A stretch of DNA of 64,000 nucleotides from Glandiceps talaboti (GCF_964340395.1 NC_135566.1:14994501-15058500), one strand, 5' to 3'. Shown: positions 37,632 through 50,400, counted from the stretch's first letter. Program-made: numbers and translations. The notes: generated by a model from the letters alone, not told the origin.

Positions 37632-37959
37632 TCAAGTTCGTATTAGAATTCGACGGGGATGGAATTGCTTGGCCAATCTCAACGCCTCCTCGTTCTTTCG
37701 TACCCTTTCTTGGGCATCTTTGGGGATAGCACTGTCTGGAAATAGTTTATTGTCCTTGATAAGTATCGTATAATTTTTGACCATGTCGTCAGGCTGGCCG
37801 TACTCAGGAGGGTTCGCCATCGGGTCATATCCCAACTTCGCTAACATTGGTGCGACCTCTGTCATGTCGGCCAACGTATCCTCGGGAATATGCCCCACCC
37901 AAGTCGACAGCGCGCCTATATTTACAGGTTTCACTACTTGGTCTGTTGAAAACTCGAGT
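37632..37959 (-). CDS. Tyrosylprotein sulfotransferase (TPST-B), coding exon 2 and stop
   Basis: C-terminal exon joined to the exon ending at 38682. The acceptor is TTTTCAACAG before 37959; the first base completes the lysine codon, then the reading gives [26 protein letters not shown], and [16 protein letters not shown], all hallmark TPST C-terminal blocks. It adds 108 residues, for a predicted total of 410, somewhat longer than the roughly 370 of human TPSTs. The surplus is in the stem and in a charged tail ([16 protein letters not shown], then a basic end RRILIRT). A third sequon, NYT, lies in the tail region. Stop TGA at 37634-37632; an AATAAA lies on the minus strand at 37622-37617, close after the stop, and is a possible but unproven polyadenylation signal. 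Confidence 0.95.
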
Positions 37960-38453
37960 CTGTTGAAAATGAGAGCAAAAATGATGATTTAATTTATATA
38001 TGTATTACAAATCACACCGTCTAATTATCACATCACCTCATCATGTTTTCAAGCAACACAATTTTCGTGTAACCTAGTACCTGTTTCTCAAAGTCATTAC
38101 GTGTAATAATTTCATAGATATTGTACAACTTTGACGTATTGTATGTCATTTCTAAAAGTTTATTTTTAGTTTGTGAAGACACTCGTTCACTGTTTTCCTT
38201 CATTGCTGTAAAGTTGAACAAACGAAACAAACACCTGACAACTGCCCGAAGAAAACATTACAATATCTTCACTCTCGTGAATCTTGTCATTATCATGTTA
38301 TTACCATTACATGTATTATCTCTATATCACTTACCATTCCCATTACTACTGTTTAGTCATGTCTTACAAAAATCTACAAAATGTAAAGATATAACACCAT
38401 ACTCGTGCCATATCACATCTTCTACCACTACATATTATCAGCACTATGATCGT

Positions 38454-38556
38454 CTATGTATGTATGTATGTATGTATGTATGTATGTATGTATGTATGTA
38501 TGTATGTATGTATGTATGTATGTATGTATGTATGTATGTATGTATGTATGTATGTA

Positions 38557-38640
<84 letters not shown>
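38454..38640 (+). repeat. (TATG)n plus (TG)n inside the TPST-B intron
   Basis: TATG units to about 38562 then TG units to 38640, all within the 722-bp intron between 37960 and 38681, close to the donor. Confidence 0.97.
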
Positions 38641-38641
<1 letters not shown>

Positions 38642-38681
38642 ATGAGCGTGTGTAGATATTTATTATACATATTGTACTTAC

Positions 38682-39586
38682 TTAGACAATGATATACCAC
38701 CTGGTATCCCAACAGTCTCATGATGATAAAGTACATTATCATTCCAGGGAACTTTTAAAAATCTGAGAGCTTTTTTCATCCAAGTACGTGGATGTAGCAC
38801 CAATTGTTCGTAATAAACTGGTAAACATCTTGAATCTCCTAACTGTAAACACTGGGCGTACATTTGCTCTGTGTAGCGGTTCCAAGTTTGCAGTGCGCCC
38901 CTGTATGAAGTCAAATCGAACCCTGTCACGGTCACTTTCCTCGTAATAATTGAATGCACAACGGCTCGTCCATCTCGTACTAATAAAACGAAACACGCAT
39001 TCGGGAATATCTTCGCCAGTTCCGTCATCGTCAGCAAGACCAGTGGATCCTTGTTGCCTAGCAACGCTGCCTTTTCGCCGTGTCTCACAGTTACTTCCAT
39101 GATGTACGCCCCCAACGCCGACTGAATAATATCTTCTGATACTCCGGCCTCCTTCAGTCTACTAGCTTCTTTGCCTGATGATAATATATGTCTATGCATT
39201 TGCAATATCATCGGAATTATTCGCGTCTCTTCTCCGATTCTGATATCAGGATGTGCATCTAACATTGCTCGCATTAGCGTTGTCCCACTTCTCGGGACAC
39301 CCCCGATGAAAACAATCGGTCTTGTCCTGTCGTACTCGGGGAAATGACTGAAATCGCGAACTTCCCAATTCTCAGGAATTTCCTCGGTTTGATTCTTGAT
39401 GATTTCTTGGAAAACCTTTCTCGCGAGTCGTCGTGAATCTTCGATTAGCTTTCGTCGATTTTCAAACCTGCTTGTGACTTCAGTGTCGTTGAAGTTCAAC
39501 AACAAGCCGACGTTGATAACGAAGAGAACGAATACAAGTAGTCCTACCATCGATAGAAAGCTGATGACGCGTGCACGTCTCCCCAT
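38682..39586 (-). CDS. Tyrosylprotein sulfotransferase (TPST-B), coding exon 1
   Basis: Main exon of a second TPST. The start MGRRARVISF has G at +4; a membrane anchor follows at residues about 9-31, then a stem longer than in TPST-A with NDT and NQT glycosylation sequons (N33, N65). Catalytic core: GGVPRSGTT at 95-103 (R99), GEETR at 118-122, NKDP at 178-181, and VRDGRAVVHS for the 3'-phosphate. Two cysteines that pair in the vertebrate enzymes and are present in TPST-A are replaced here: RCGEE becomes RIGEE (I117) and CNKD becomes GNKD (G177). The second pair (AQC, RC before LPV) is kept. The exon ends phase 2 in SLSK with a GTAAGT donor at 38681, the same position as TPST-A. The 722-bp intron carries long GTAT and GT arrays. 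Likely an active Golgi sulfotransferase; specificity unknown. Confidence 0.95.
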
Positions 39587-39922
39587 TATGATTAAATTGG
39601 TATCTCCAAGTCATTTAAGACGCCATAATATTCCCCATCTGTGTAATGACATGCCCTGCCAGGAAAATGATACAGCAAATTAATATACACAATATATTAT
39701 ACATAGTATTTTTAGCCCAGAGACAACTTACAATCTCAAGAAGCTCTAGCTCCGAAACCACTGGGTGTGTAAAGCTTCCATTCTTGCAAGCCATATATAT
39801 ATTTCTGCTGCATCAACTCTTGGCGGTGCCGTAAAAGAGGCTGTGTTTTGCGACGATGAAAGTAACTTAATATTTTATCATCCCTATCGTAATCTTTCTC
39901 TCTAGGTCTGTCTCATTCGGCA

Positions 39923-40095
<173 letters not shown>

Positions 40096-40666
40096 CTGCA
40101 TGTACATTATGTACATTAATTCTTTAATTTTTTTTGTAAGTGTTCCCTTCACCGTTTAGTTCAAATGATAAAACCTACCCCTCTCATGTTCTCCTGATCT
40201 TTTACCAATTGAAATATTTATATCGCCACCTGGAAACGAAAATATACAGAACACCCAACATTAGTAAAAGATCTATCCGGGAGATCGATTAAACCTGTAA
40301 TACAACGGCGAAAGAAAAAACTATGACAAATTTGGAAGTAGAAGAAATACAAAAAGATAAGGTTGTATTTTTCCATGTACCGTGCTCCAAGTTTATAAAT
40401 TACACACACGTGTAGAGCCTGGAGTATGATATTATCGCTTCGTTATGATGCATAGCTTCGGTAAATTTCCCATAACATACATTCACATCCCTGATTATTC
40501 CCATGGGAACCATTCCGCGGTAGTACAGTGAATAAGCAATTTATTTTTCGGATGAGAGAATCCCTATCTCAGCCGTACCTGAGACATTTCGACCCCGTTT
40601 TTCTTTCTCATTTTCTGTTGGGTCAGAGAAGTCACATCTTAAACAGAGCGGAAAACATAGTCGAAG

Positions 40667-40702
40667 CATGGAAGTATCACCAACGTCGGTGATACTTCCA
40701 TG
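40667..40702. repeat. Perfect hairpin with 15-bp stem
   Basis: CATGGAAGTATCACC and GGTGATACTTCCATG are separated by the 6-base loop AACGTC. About 1.1 kb upstream of TPST-B. Role unknown. Confidence 0.6.
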
Positions 40703-40812
40703 GTCGAGATCGAAGTGAATTGAACATGTGTCACACACTGAAGTAGACGGCAAAATACTAGTATAGTCAATGGCAGCGTTCCACACGTTCCGGTATTAAA
40801 CTTACCTGGATA

Positions 40813-40905
40813 AGTACAACCATAGGGGCGTGTAGTATTGCTTAGATTATTGTTTTCCTTGTCTCCAGACTAAATATAAGCAATAATTCGTGCCCCTGTG
40901 CGTAC
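40813..40905. repeat. Small imperfect palindrome
   Basis: AGGGGCGTG...ATTGCTTAGAT pairs with ATAAGCAAT...CGTGCCCCT. It lies about 1.2 kb upstream of the TPST-B start on its transcription strand. Confidence 0.5.
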
Positions 40906-41409
40906 GACGACTAGTCCGTCTGTATTGTGCATGTGGTAAAACGCGTGGAGCGCTGCCAATGTCTAATTTTACAGCCTATATACAACAAGTACCATCTACT
41001 GTACATCGGCTATCTGACTCTTTTTATACACAGTCCCAGAAACCATACAAAACATGAAGCCATGAACGCCACGAGGCCAGCTTTGTCATTTGATCTGCGT
41101 AGATTTAACGACTCCAAATGTTTGTCACCCAAACGAGTTTACATGGAAACGGAATACTCGCACTAATAGGTAGGTTTCTATGGAAACAGATCTAGATGCT
41201 CTTTTCGTGAACCACTGAATTTTTTGAAAGGACTACGTTGCTTAATTTCCTTATTGACTCCTAGTGAGGAGTCACATCACTCTAGTGTATTAGTGTGCAA
41301 AGATTTATAGACCCATATACCAAATAGTCCCTGTCGCTAGATAGACATTGTTGCTTATTATTAGGAATAGACTTGCCATCAGACTTATTTATAGAATTAT
41401 AGACTGTAC

Positions 41410-41547
<138 letters not shown>

Positions 41548-41935
41548 GTCTTGACCCTCTGATTTAAACCGTACGATATTTACTTGGTCGCTCCCATTCT
41601 TTGTTTTTGATGAAATACATCGTATATATTTTCCTGATATTCCTCTTAAAAATCTTGATTTCCTTTTGTACCTGACTGTGATGAATCTAGACAACACGTC
41701 AAAAAGTTAAATAATTTACGGTACAACACGAATATTTAGAGTAAGAAGGCTGATCACAACGCCGAAAGCTGTTAGTGGAGACCCCTCCAGTTTAAACTCG
41801 CAGTACACATGAATATTTCAACGCGTTTCCTTCCGAGTCGATATTCTTATACTCTTAAGATGCACGTTTGAGTTTATCACGTTCTTCAAACTTAATATTT
41901 TTTTAAGCATCCAGGAAGGTCTAGATCAATCTGAT

Positions 41936-42094
41936 TAAAATCCGATATGCTGAAAGCCGCTAAATGCTTTATTTACCCCCATTCCCATAGTTTTGTGTGT
42001 GTCGTTTGTTTTTGTTCCGAGTGATCGCCGCCTTCCCACGGCGTAAATAAAGCATTCAACCGCTTTCCCCACATCGGATTTTAATCAGATTGGG
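41936..42094. mobile_element. MITE with about 55-bp inverted arms
   Basis: AATCTGATTAAAATCCGAT near the left end and ATCGGATTTTAATCAGATT near the right end are perfect inverses; the arms continue through AAATGCTTTATTTAC and GTAAATAAAGCATT. TCTAGA flanks both sides (41930-41935, 42095-42100), a possible target-site duplication. Confidence 0.84.
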
Positions 42095-42240
42095 TCTAGA
42101 TATGATATTCGGATGACAGAGACAGAGGTATACAGAGAGATGCAGACATGGAGAGGGAGGGAGACTGGGACAGGGAGAGAAAAAGAACGCGATGTTTCAC
42201 TTTTAGCCAACTAGCAAATCAACCAACAAGCTAAATGATC

Positions 42241-42272
42241 GACCAACCAACCAACCAACCAACCAACCAACC
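42241..42272 (+). repeat. (AACC)n microsatellite
   Basis: Eight units of CCAA. Confidence 0.95.
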
Positions 42273-44049
42273 GAATCACACATATATACACAGAGCTAAA
42301 CGTAAAAATGGTTCTCCGAGAGCTGCACATACTGGCGAACTGTCTGCTTCAAGGGGAGATCTAGACACCGTTCTGTAACACGAATTATAAATGAACTGTA
42401 GCTAAATAGTACCAACGATAGGCTTGCAAGTTGTTGTTATATCATACGTTATTCCACTCCACGACACTCTACTTTGATATCTTACGTCGAGATTCATTTT
42501 CTAATTAATTAATTAATTAATTAATTAATTTCATAAAATTGGTAAAACAATACAGATTATTATCAAAATGGAGGATATTCCAATGTAGACTACTGAAGGC
42601 GTTTGTGAATTCAGATATGGTACACACATGTACAGGTTTAGAAAAAGCGTTTTTCTGCTGGCTGTCTGAGTTAACGTTACCCATCTAACTTGCTGTGAAT
42701 TCATCATACAAGGATCATTGAGATTTCATGTTCTGATGTCATACAGTATTTGTCGTTAGCTTGTCACTTCTCTCGCTCAGTAGACGCCACATCGTTCTAT
42801 TGATCAATCTCGCCAATCCGAGAAACACCACACCACACCCTGATGAAAGTTCTTATACGGAATTATAAATTTTTCAATGGTAAATCGTGTATTTTATTTC
42901 ATTTCATGTGTCTCATGTTTCCCTCCTTAACTGCCAGGTGCTGGTGCATCGGAGACACGAGTATTAATCGACAATGTATGGGTGTTATGTTTTCAGAGGG
43001 AGATGCATGGAAAGTAAAACGTGTGTCCAATATGTGTCATCGTTTCAGGGCGAGTTGGAAATTAAAACTAAGCTTGTCGCCAATACATCAAAGAACAGTC
43101 GATGACGTGGAAAGTCTGCTAAATCCCAGGCATTTACAGAAATTGGCAGAGCAAGATATTTGATAATCTTATCTGGGTTTATTGCTGACGTCAGACTTTA
43201 CTAATACGGACCAAATACAAAAATCCCATGAGTCCTTTTCACCGTCATCCTTTAACATTGAAAAGACGGGTTCCCTTAACAGCTGGGTGCTTAGGATTAC
43301 ACCTTATACACATGTACGTGCGAGACTTTAAAATCTGCCATTTGGTTCGTTAAACACGTGTATTATAGAATGCAACAACCTGACGTGGTCTAAAACTATC
43401 CGTGACAAGTTGCATCCATCCTTTTGATATACTAGTAAGAACGGGATGTCTTTTAGATTTATGACATGTCATAGTAGTTGAATGGACGGTTATAATTTGT
43501 CACGGATTTAAACTTTGAAATAACTCAACACGACTCTTTATTAAGTTAGTTAATGACCAAATTCGGATTAGGCATAGATGTGAAAAACAAAAATGTTGGC
43601 CCTAGACAAAACGATAACCCTATCTTGGCTACACTCACAACATAACACTAATGTGAGAACCTGGGATTGAATTCCTGGTCTTTAAGACATTTTTCATGTA
43701 AACTCTAAAGGATATTGATTCCCAGTTCGAATATCACAGAACAATTTCAAACCCGTGTGTATATATGAGCTCAAAATATGAGCTCAAATATCTATCCTAA
43801 TATAGAGGTAAGTGAAGCCCTTGTTTGTAACTTTTTACATGTGTACTATTGGGGTCTTAGGGGCCTCCCATCCCAGCTAGAAGCTCTAGAGTTCGCTTTT
43901 TTTTACTCTTAAAGGCAATGTTTAGGCCACTTTCAGGCAACAATTTCAAGACAACAACACCATGTAACTATTCTTTATACATAGGTTTGAATGACTGTTC
44001 TTTTATAAAACGTTCATGACATCATTACAGTATGAGGTCAGGGCATCTG
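42273..44049. other. Non-coding; unexplained 106-codon frame
   Basis: The plus-strand frame 42843-43163 has a possible acceptor CTGCCAG at 42938 but no family I know. An AATT array lies at 42502-42530. Confidence 0.45.
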
Positions 44050-44240
44050 ATGGACGATGTCACTGGTAGGGGGAGTTGGAGTTCTTAATCAAAGAGTCTT
44101 TCAAAATCAATTGTTCTTCCATCGCAATCCAAAACACAATGACCCCGTCATTCAAAAATTTGAAATCAGGATGACCCCTTCCAATTTCAAATCCAGGGTG
44201 ACCCCCCCCCCCCCCCCCCGCAATCCACCCCCCCCTTTCG
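44050..44240 (-). repeat. C-rich unclassified repeat with poly-C
   Basis: ATGACCCC, GTGACCCCCC and a run of about 18 C at 44202-44219; in reverse it gives GGGGTCA steps like those at 60420-60500. Confidence 0.4.
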
Positions 44241-44285
44241 GGCCGAAGAAAATGACCTGTGCCTAAGGAAGAAATAGCCTGACTT

Positions 44286-44396
44286 GTATGTATGTATGTA
44301 TGTATGTATGTATGTATGTATGTATGTATGTATGTATGTATGTATGTATGTGTGTATGTATGCGTGCGTGCGTGCGTGTGTGTGTGTGTGTATGTA

Positions 44397-44463
<67 letters not shown>

Positions 44464-44489
44464 ATGTATGTATGTATGTATGTATGTAT
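44286..44489 (+). repeat. Compound GTAT / GTGC / GT microsatellite
   Basis: GTAT, then GCGT units, GT, and GTAT again. Confidence 0.97.
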
Positions 44490-44699
44490 AGATGGGTTCA
44501 TTGACTCATAAAGCTACATAATTCTGACAATAGGTCATACCTGATAGTATAAAGACACGTTAAAACCAGACTTAATGTATCATACTCTAGCGCTGGTGAC
44601 AGTCTGGAAGTCAGAAGGACTGCAAATCTCCTTGGAATTTCAAGATATTATCACCACGGACAAATGTGGTACATTAACTCTGCCGTTTGTCTGTATAAA

Positions 44700-45301
44700 G
44701 ACTCTTTACGGTAACCAAATTATATGGAATTTGAAGCTTGTATTCTCAAATCATTAATTAATATGCAAATGACTGATTACAATTAAAAACTACACCAGTA
44801 AACTATATCAATGCATGTAACCAAATTGTATGAAATTTGAAGTATGTATTCTTAAAATATACCCAAATTACTGAAAGTCATTAATTTTGCAAATGATACA
44901 TTACAACTAACAGTTTCACCAACAAACATTGTAGAACATGTGCACATTTTTATGGTTGAGTTATGTATACGATATTGAATTTGAAGCATGTATTCTTAAG
45001 ATACAGCCTAATTACTGAAAATCAAACATTATGCACATTTTACATTACAATTAAAAATTACATTATCAAACTTTACAGGATACATGCACTTTCTTATCAT
45101 CAATGTATGTACCAAATTATATGAAATTTGAAGCTTGCATTCATAAGATATAGCCTAATTACCGAATATCATTAAGTATGCAAATACCTCATCCATGGAA
45201 TGCTTACCAAAACCTTATCAGCTCTAGCCATTACCCTAAAGAATATGTGCACCGAATTTCATATGAATTCAGACCCTTTTTGAGAAAACGATGACAGACA
45301 A

Positions 45302-45344
<43 letters not shown>
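44700..45344 (+). repeat. Degenerate tandem repeat of 110-150 bp ending in a GACA array
   Basis: CCAAATTATATGGAATTTGA-like sequence followed by GTATTCT recurs near 44708, 44820, 44965 and 45106, each with TGCAAAT and TTACAATTA blocks. It ends TTTTTGAGAAAACGATGACA and a (GACA)n tract at 45304-45344. Related arrays with the same ending are common in invertebrate DNA (from memory); no function is known to me. Confidence 0.7.
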
Positions 45345-45348
<4 letters not shown>

Positions 45349-47639
45349 AACCATCCCTAAAATATAACCTCCCTAACGGAAGATAAAAATAAAAACCTTT
45401 CATAGATAGTATATGATTTTAGTACACTCCTAAAGAAAACATTCCTCAAGGAAAAGTCCATTCAAATTGTAATGGGGTGCATGGATGGGAAAATAATAAC
45501 CCTATATGAAAGTATTGTTTCGAGTCATGATACTGAAATCTTTTTTTGCAATTCGTTGAGCTTTGCATATTTTACAAGAACGCACAGTTCACTACACAAC
45601 GAGAACAAGGAGATGCGTGACGTCATAACATTACAAAAATCCATTAATATAAACAGACGTGAAAAACCCGGAGCCGTTGGCTTACTTCTCGCCACCCCAC
45701 AAGGCATTGTATAAGAGGAAACAACGCCTGGGTCTTTCAGGCTAAATATTTCGATTCATTTCATTTGCTATACTGAGAGACTTTCTGTATATTTGACGTG
45801 TATATAATTTTGCCACCAACATGACCTCCATCACTATTCACAAGAGATGCATTTTTGTTGTTATAACTCGTATCCCTTTATATGTTCATGAACGTTTGGT
45901 ACATGGACTTCGATTAGTTCCTCGGGAACTATTTTTCATGACCCTCACCAGAATTCTGTTTTGTACTGCTTTCAAAGAATGTATATTTTGTTTCCATTTT
46001 GTGGTGGAATAAATTTCAATTCAATTTAATTCAATAATATGAAAAAAAATGCATCTATGCTTGACAAACTGAATCTTTCAGTAAATAAATAATAAAAACG
46101 ACACAACTTACTAGGTAAAAATACATGATGGGATACTGCACGACAGTAGTTCATTTGCAAGTCATTACAAATCGTACTTTAATACGTCACTTTTTGTGAA
46201 CCGTTGAGGGGTATATATGAAAATATATCGACTAGTAAAGTTTATCCCCTAGTCACACAAGCAAATTTAAAGAGAGCGAATATTAAAAGAAAATAATGTC
46301 AGGGTTTAGATCAGTATAACATTTTTATATGAATAATTTAAACAGAAGGATTGTACACAATTCGTACGATATTGCATTTTTAAAATTGTTTAATTTAGAT
46401 AAAAGGAATTTTGGATTGTCAGAGTGCCAAGTGTTTATATAATATTCATATATGAATTTATCAGTAAGATTTCACAGTAACTTGATAGTAGTATGTATGC
46501 AGGGAATCAACCATGGCATGAATATCATATTTACGCAATTACTTGATATCCACTGGCGATATGGAAAAAAGATATTTCAGTGGGAGTAAAAATTGTAATA
46601 ATTATAAATTCAGATTGTCAAACTTGAAAATCAATAATGATGGGATCGCATGTTATTATGATTCAATCATGATCAGAACTAAACCTTTGAGATGATGCAA
46701 TGACATACTGTTCGTAGACAACACTAGCAATACCCTTTTATGCCAATGTATATTTTTTTCATATGATAACATGCTACATTTGAGGTATATGGCTTCATTG
46801 GAAATAGCCTTGATTAAGAAAAAATACTCTGACAACTCGGAAGTTTATGACTGAGCGCCAGAAATGAATCGCCAACATTCGAGAAGGTATAAATAAGGAT
46901 TTAAAAAATCCTACTTCGTTTTAAATGTCAAAATACAAGCGAATTCACAACATACACATTGATACTGATACACAATGGTCCAATGTCAAGATAACGTAAA
47001 GTCATCCTGATGGACATCAGTACAAGTTTGCACGGAGTCATCATGGCTCCGAAATGTAATATCCTTAACTCAACTTTCACAGTCTTCGTCATTTAGCCAC
47101 AGGGAAAACACAATAGTGGGCATAAATGATTCACACATCGGACTTAGTGTTCTTTAGTTCTAGACTTCTCTTGAATTCCCATATTTTAAATTGAATATAT
47201 ATCTCAACGCAGAACATTTTAAGGAGATACGAAGTGTCATACTCAAAATCACCCATTAAAATACTTTCCATTTTCACGATAAGTTTACTTTCGTGTGAAA
47301 AGGTATCCATATTTGTCAAAGTTAAAAATATCACACCAAACAATATCATATGCGATGACAGCCGAAAGTGATACCACCGGTATCAAGTAAACCTGAATCT
47401 TACAGAGGAATAAATACAGTGCAAAATGTCTGTATTATACAGGTGAAATCCAAGTCACGTGCCTATTAAACCTAAGTCGCTGAGTTGTCACGATTTAGGA
47501 GATTGCAGTTATTACGGACTAAGGTACACCTGATAATTTTCCTGGGTGGTCTATTCAATGTATTGTGTTCTTCAATTACCTACGAGCTTATAATTAATCT
47601 GATTAAAACTAGTAAAAAATACAATCTATCTGAGTCATA
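45345..47639. other. Non-coding; possible retroelement tail near 46010
   Basis: GGTGGAATAAATTTCAATTC with a TTCAAT-rich tail at 46001-46035 looks like a LINE 3' end. No gene otherwise. Confidence 0.4.
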
Positions 47640-47744
47640 TGTTGTTTTCCTGTTCAAACCCTACATGTACATCTCCGTCTTCCAGTTCAAATCCTTCACT
47701 TACGTTTACATTTTCCTGTTCAAACTCTACGTTCAAACTCTACA
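47640..47744 (+). repeat. 33-bp minisatellite, left block
   Basis: About three degenerate units of TTCCTGTTCAAACCCTACAT type. It continues after the LINE fragment at 48045. Confidence 0.65.
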
Positions 47745-48042
47745 TCCTATCGCCTACACTGCTCCTTCAATTTGGAACAGTCTTCCCCACAGTCTTCGAC
47801 ACACTCACTCTAAGTCCTCCTTCCACTATGCCCTTAAAACTCCCCTATTTCAGTCTTAAATCTCACTCACTTGCACACTTCTCTCTGCATCCTTCCTATA
47901 TGTTTTCAATTGTTTTTCTGTATCCTCTCGTTTTTGTTAATAGTTCTGTGTCTGTGCCTAGAGCTCTCCGGAGGACAGCATTATGAATTCTTTGTTATTA
48001 TCATCATTATTTTTATTATTATTATTATTTTTATTATTATTA
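47745..48042 (+). mobile_element. 3' end of a CR1/L2-like LINE with (ATT)n tail
   Basis: The frame through 47859 reads APSIWNSLPHSLRHTHSKSS then FHYALKTPLFQS and stops. This WNSLP...SSF...LKTHLF-type block is the usual C-terminal tail of CR1/L2-like reverse transcriptase polyproteins. About 135 bp of untranslated sequence and a tail of TTA/ATT repeats (47996-48042) follow. The reverse transcriptase domain is absent, so this is a 5'-truncated dead copy. It lies between two blocks of a 33-bp minisatellite. The exact 5' junction is estimated. Confidence 0.8.
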
Positions 48043-48044
48043 CA

Positions 48045-48275
48045 TTTACACCTTCCATGTACAAACGCTACATTTACGTTTATGTATTCCTGCCCAAACC
48101 CCACATTTACGTTTATGCCTTCCTGTCCAAACCCTACATTTACGTTTATGCCTTCCTGTTCAAACCTACATTTACGTTTACGTCTTCCTGTCAAAACTCT
48201 ATAGTTATGTTATTTTGTTCTGTCAAAACACTGCATTTATATTTACTTCATCCAGTCCAAGCACTTCATTTATGT
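48045..48275 (+). repeat. 33-bp minisatellite, right block
   Basis: TCCTGTCCAAACCCTACATT at 48121 recurs at 48154 (TCCTGTTCAA), spacing 33; about seven units, decaying to the right. The length is a multiple of three, so the frame reads an 11-residue repeat (PNPTFTFMPSC), but nothing else suggests a gene. Confidence 0.8.
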
Positions 48276-50058
48276 TAATTACTTAGTAACATTTGATGCA
48301 TAGGTGATAAGGTGAGTGTACTATTGTAAGTTAATAAGTAAGTGGCAAGAGTCTAATTATGTTAGTAAGTAAAGTAGTTATTGAATTTATACTGTCAATG
48401 GATTGATTTGTAGTAAGGGTGTTAGCTTTTGTATTAAAATTAGCAGTATAAGAATATGATGCGCATGTTCAATTATAGATATAGCACATAGCTCATGGCA
48501 AACATTGTGTTCAAAACTAAAGCCATAATTTTATGTAATCAATAACTCCCTCATATTGTTGGTTTATGATATTGGCAACTTTTTTGTTGGCGCCAAAATG
48601 GCTTGATAGTTTGGGGGTTATGTTAGGCAATAGTAAAAGTTGGAATACAGAGAGACTATATCAGTCGTTTTAAAGAAATAAAGGCGAAGTATTTCGTAAA
48701 GCACTGAATCTCTCGAGGGGAAAATGTTCTCGAATGATATTCATATTACACCCACGAAGTATCGATATAATAAGTTTATACTGTAAAAGTATTATTTACA
48801 GATAATTACATTTTGGGTTTACATGTAGTATTCATTTCCTTGCTTTCAGGATGAAAACTTTACATCATACAGTTTAAAATGTCATTTCTCTATAGATACG
48901 TCAACGTTTATAGCTACATGAATTGGTATTCCAAGTATGGGACCGATGGTCTACGCTGAAAGGTTATGGATAGCGACTCCAGTTGTACATTATGTATACC
49001 ATTATGTATGTAATTGGATGTGGGATGATTTTTCAATTATTTTCATTCACATTAATCCATCCTATTCATATCTCGAATATCAGCTAAATGCATTTCTTTC
49101 TATTATAGTATTTACCAGGTATTGAAGATGCTTATCACAAGCAAACAATCGCGTGTAATTGCTGAGAGTACACACGTACGTGGTGGCCCTGCTTACTGTT
49201 CAACAAGTGTCTTCGTATATCCTTCAATTGCACTTTTTTGTAGTATTAAAGTTTCAAACTTTGTACCAAAATCAAGTTCCAAACTCTGTACCAAAATCAC
49301 TTACATTTAACAATTCGCTAATCTCGCATTTCTTCGTATAATTTAATATCGTCGGCTGTCCGTACTTTAGCACATCCCGTTATACACATTTCTCTCTATC
49401 AAAAATGATATACACGGTCAGAATAATAGCTAGAGTATTAAAAATGACCAACATCACTGGGAAACTAATACTTTACAGCCATCAACTCGAAGAAAGGTGA
49501 AACGGGGTCTGTCTCTCTCTCTCTCTGTCTAATAGAAATATATCCTTTGAGATGTCAGAATGGCTGTTGGTATTGTGCACCATTACACAGACAACGATTT
49601 ATCAACAACCACTATTGCTTTAAAACATCAAACGTGATGTTCCTTAAAATTAGTAAAAGAAGTAAGTACGCATCACACAATTCATAACTTATATCTGCTT
49701 CATAAGAAATCCTCAGAATCGACAACATATTTTTACAAAGTCGTCCAGGTGTCCACGAGACATAACATGAATGATTACTCATTGCTTGGCTAGAGTTGAA
49801 GGAAACTGTGTCGTCAAATGAATGATTTGATATATAAAGTCTCCATTTTTGCTCGCACTGGATAAATCTATATTAACCTCTGACAAAATAAGAATTCTCT
49901 AAATTGCTCTATATATCACATAGTGTGGATAGGATTGGATTTAGTTTGTCTCTACCATTAGTATTATAAAATCGTTAATCTTTGTTACTTCTATTACAGC
50001 AAAGAGCACATCAAACGTCACATGATTAGAAAACCTTCGCCACTTCTATTACGTTCTG
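48276..50058. other. Non-coding, nothing recognised
   Basis: Includes a 26-bp near-duplicate (CAAACTTTGTACCAAAATCA) at 49256-49300. Confidence 0.45.
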
Positions 50059-50187
50059 AGGTATGTATGTATGTATGTATGTATGTATGTATGTATGTAG
50101 AAAGAAATGCATAAGGAACTTGTGAGACAGTCCGAATAAGTAGATGTAAAATCCAACGTTTCGAATAAAAATTCTTTGTCAAGGTAT

Positions 50188-50219
<32 letters not shown>

Positions 50220-50235
50220 TGTATGTATGTGTGTA

Positions 50236-50269
<34 letters not shown>

Positions 50270-50400
50270 CGCACGCACGCACGCACGCACGTATGTATGT
50301 ATGTATGTATGTATGTATGTATGTACGTACGTACGTACGTACGTACGTACGTATGTATGTATATATGCACGTATTTATGTATGTGTATGCTGTGTGTATG
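50059..50400 (+). repeat. Compound GTAT / GT / ACGC / GTAC microsatellites
   Basis: A first GTAT block at 50059-50098, then at 50188-50400 blocks of GTAT, GT, ACGC, GTAT, and the self-complementary GTAC (50324-50352). Confidence 0.95.

Noticed and set aside
42843-43163. 106-codon plus-strand frame
   Set aside because: Possible acceptor inside, but no known domain and no partner exon.
47871-48278. 135-codon frame with 11-residue repeats
   Set aside because: Arises from the LINE tail and a 33-bp minisatellite whose unit is a multiple of three.
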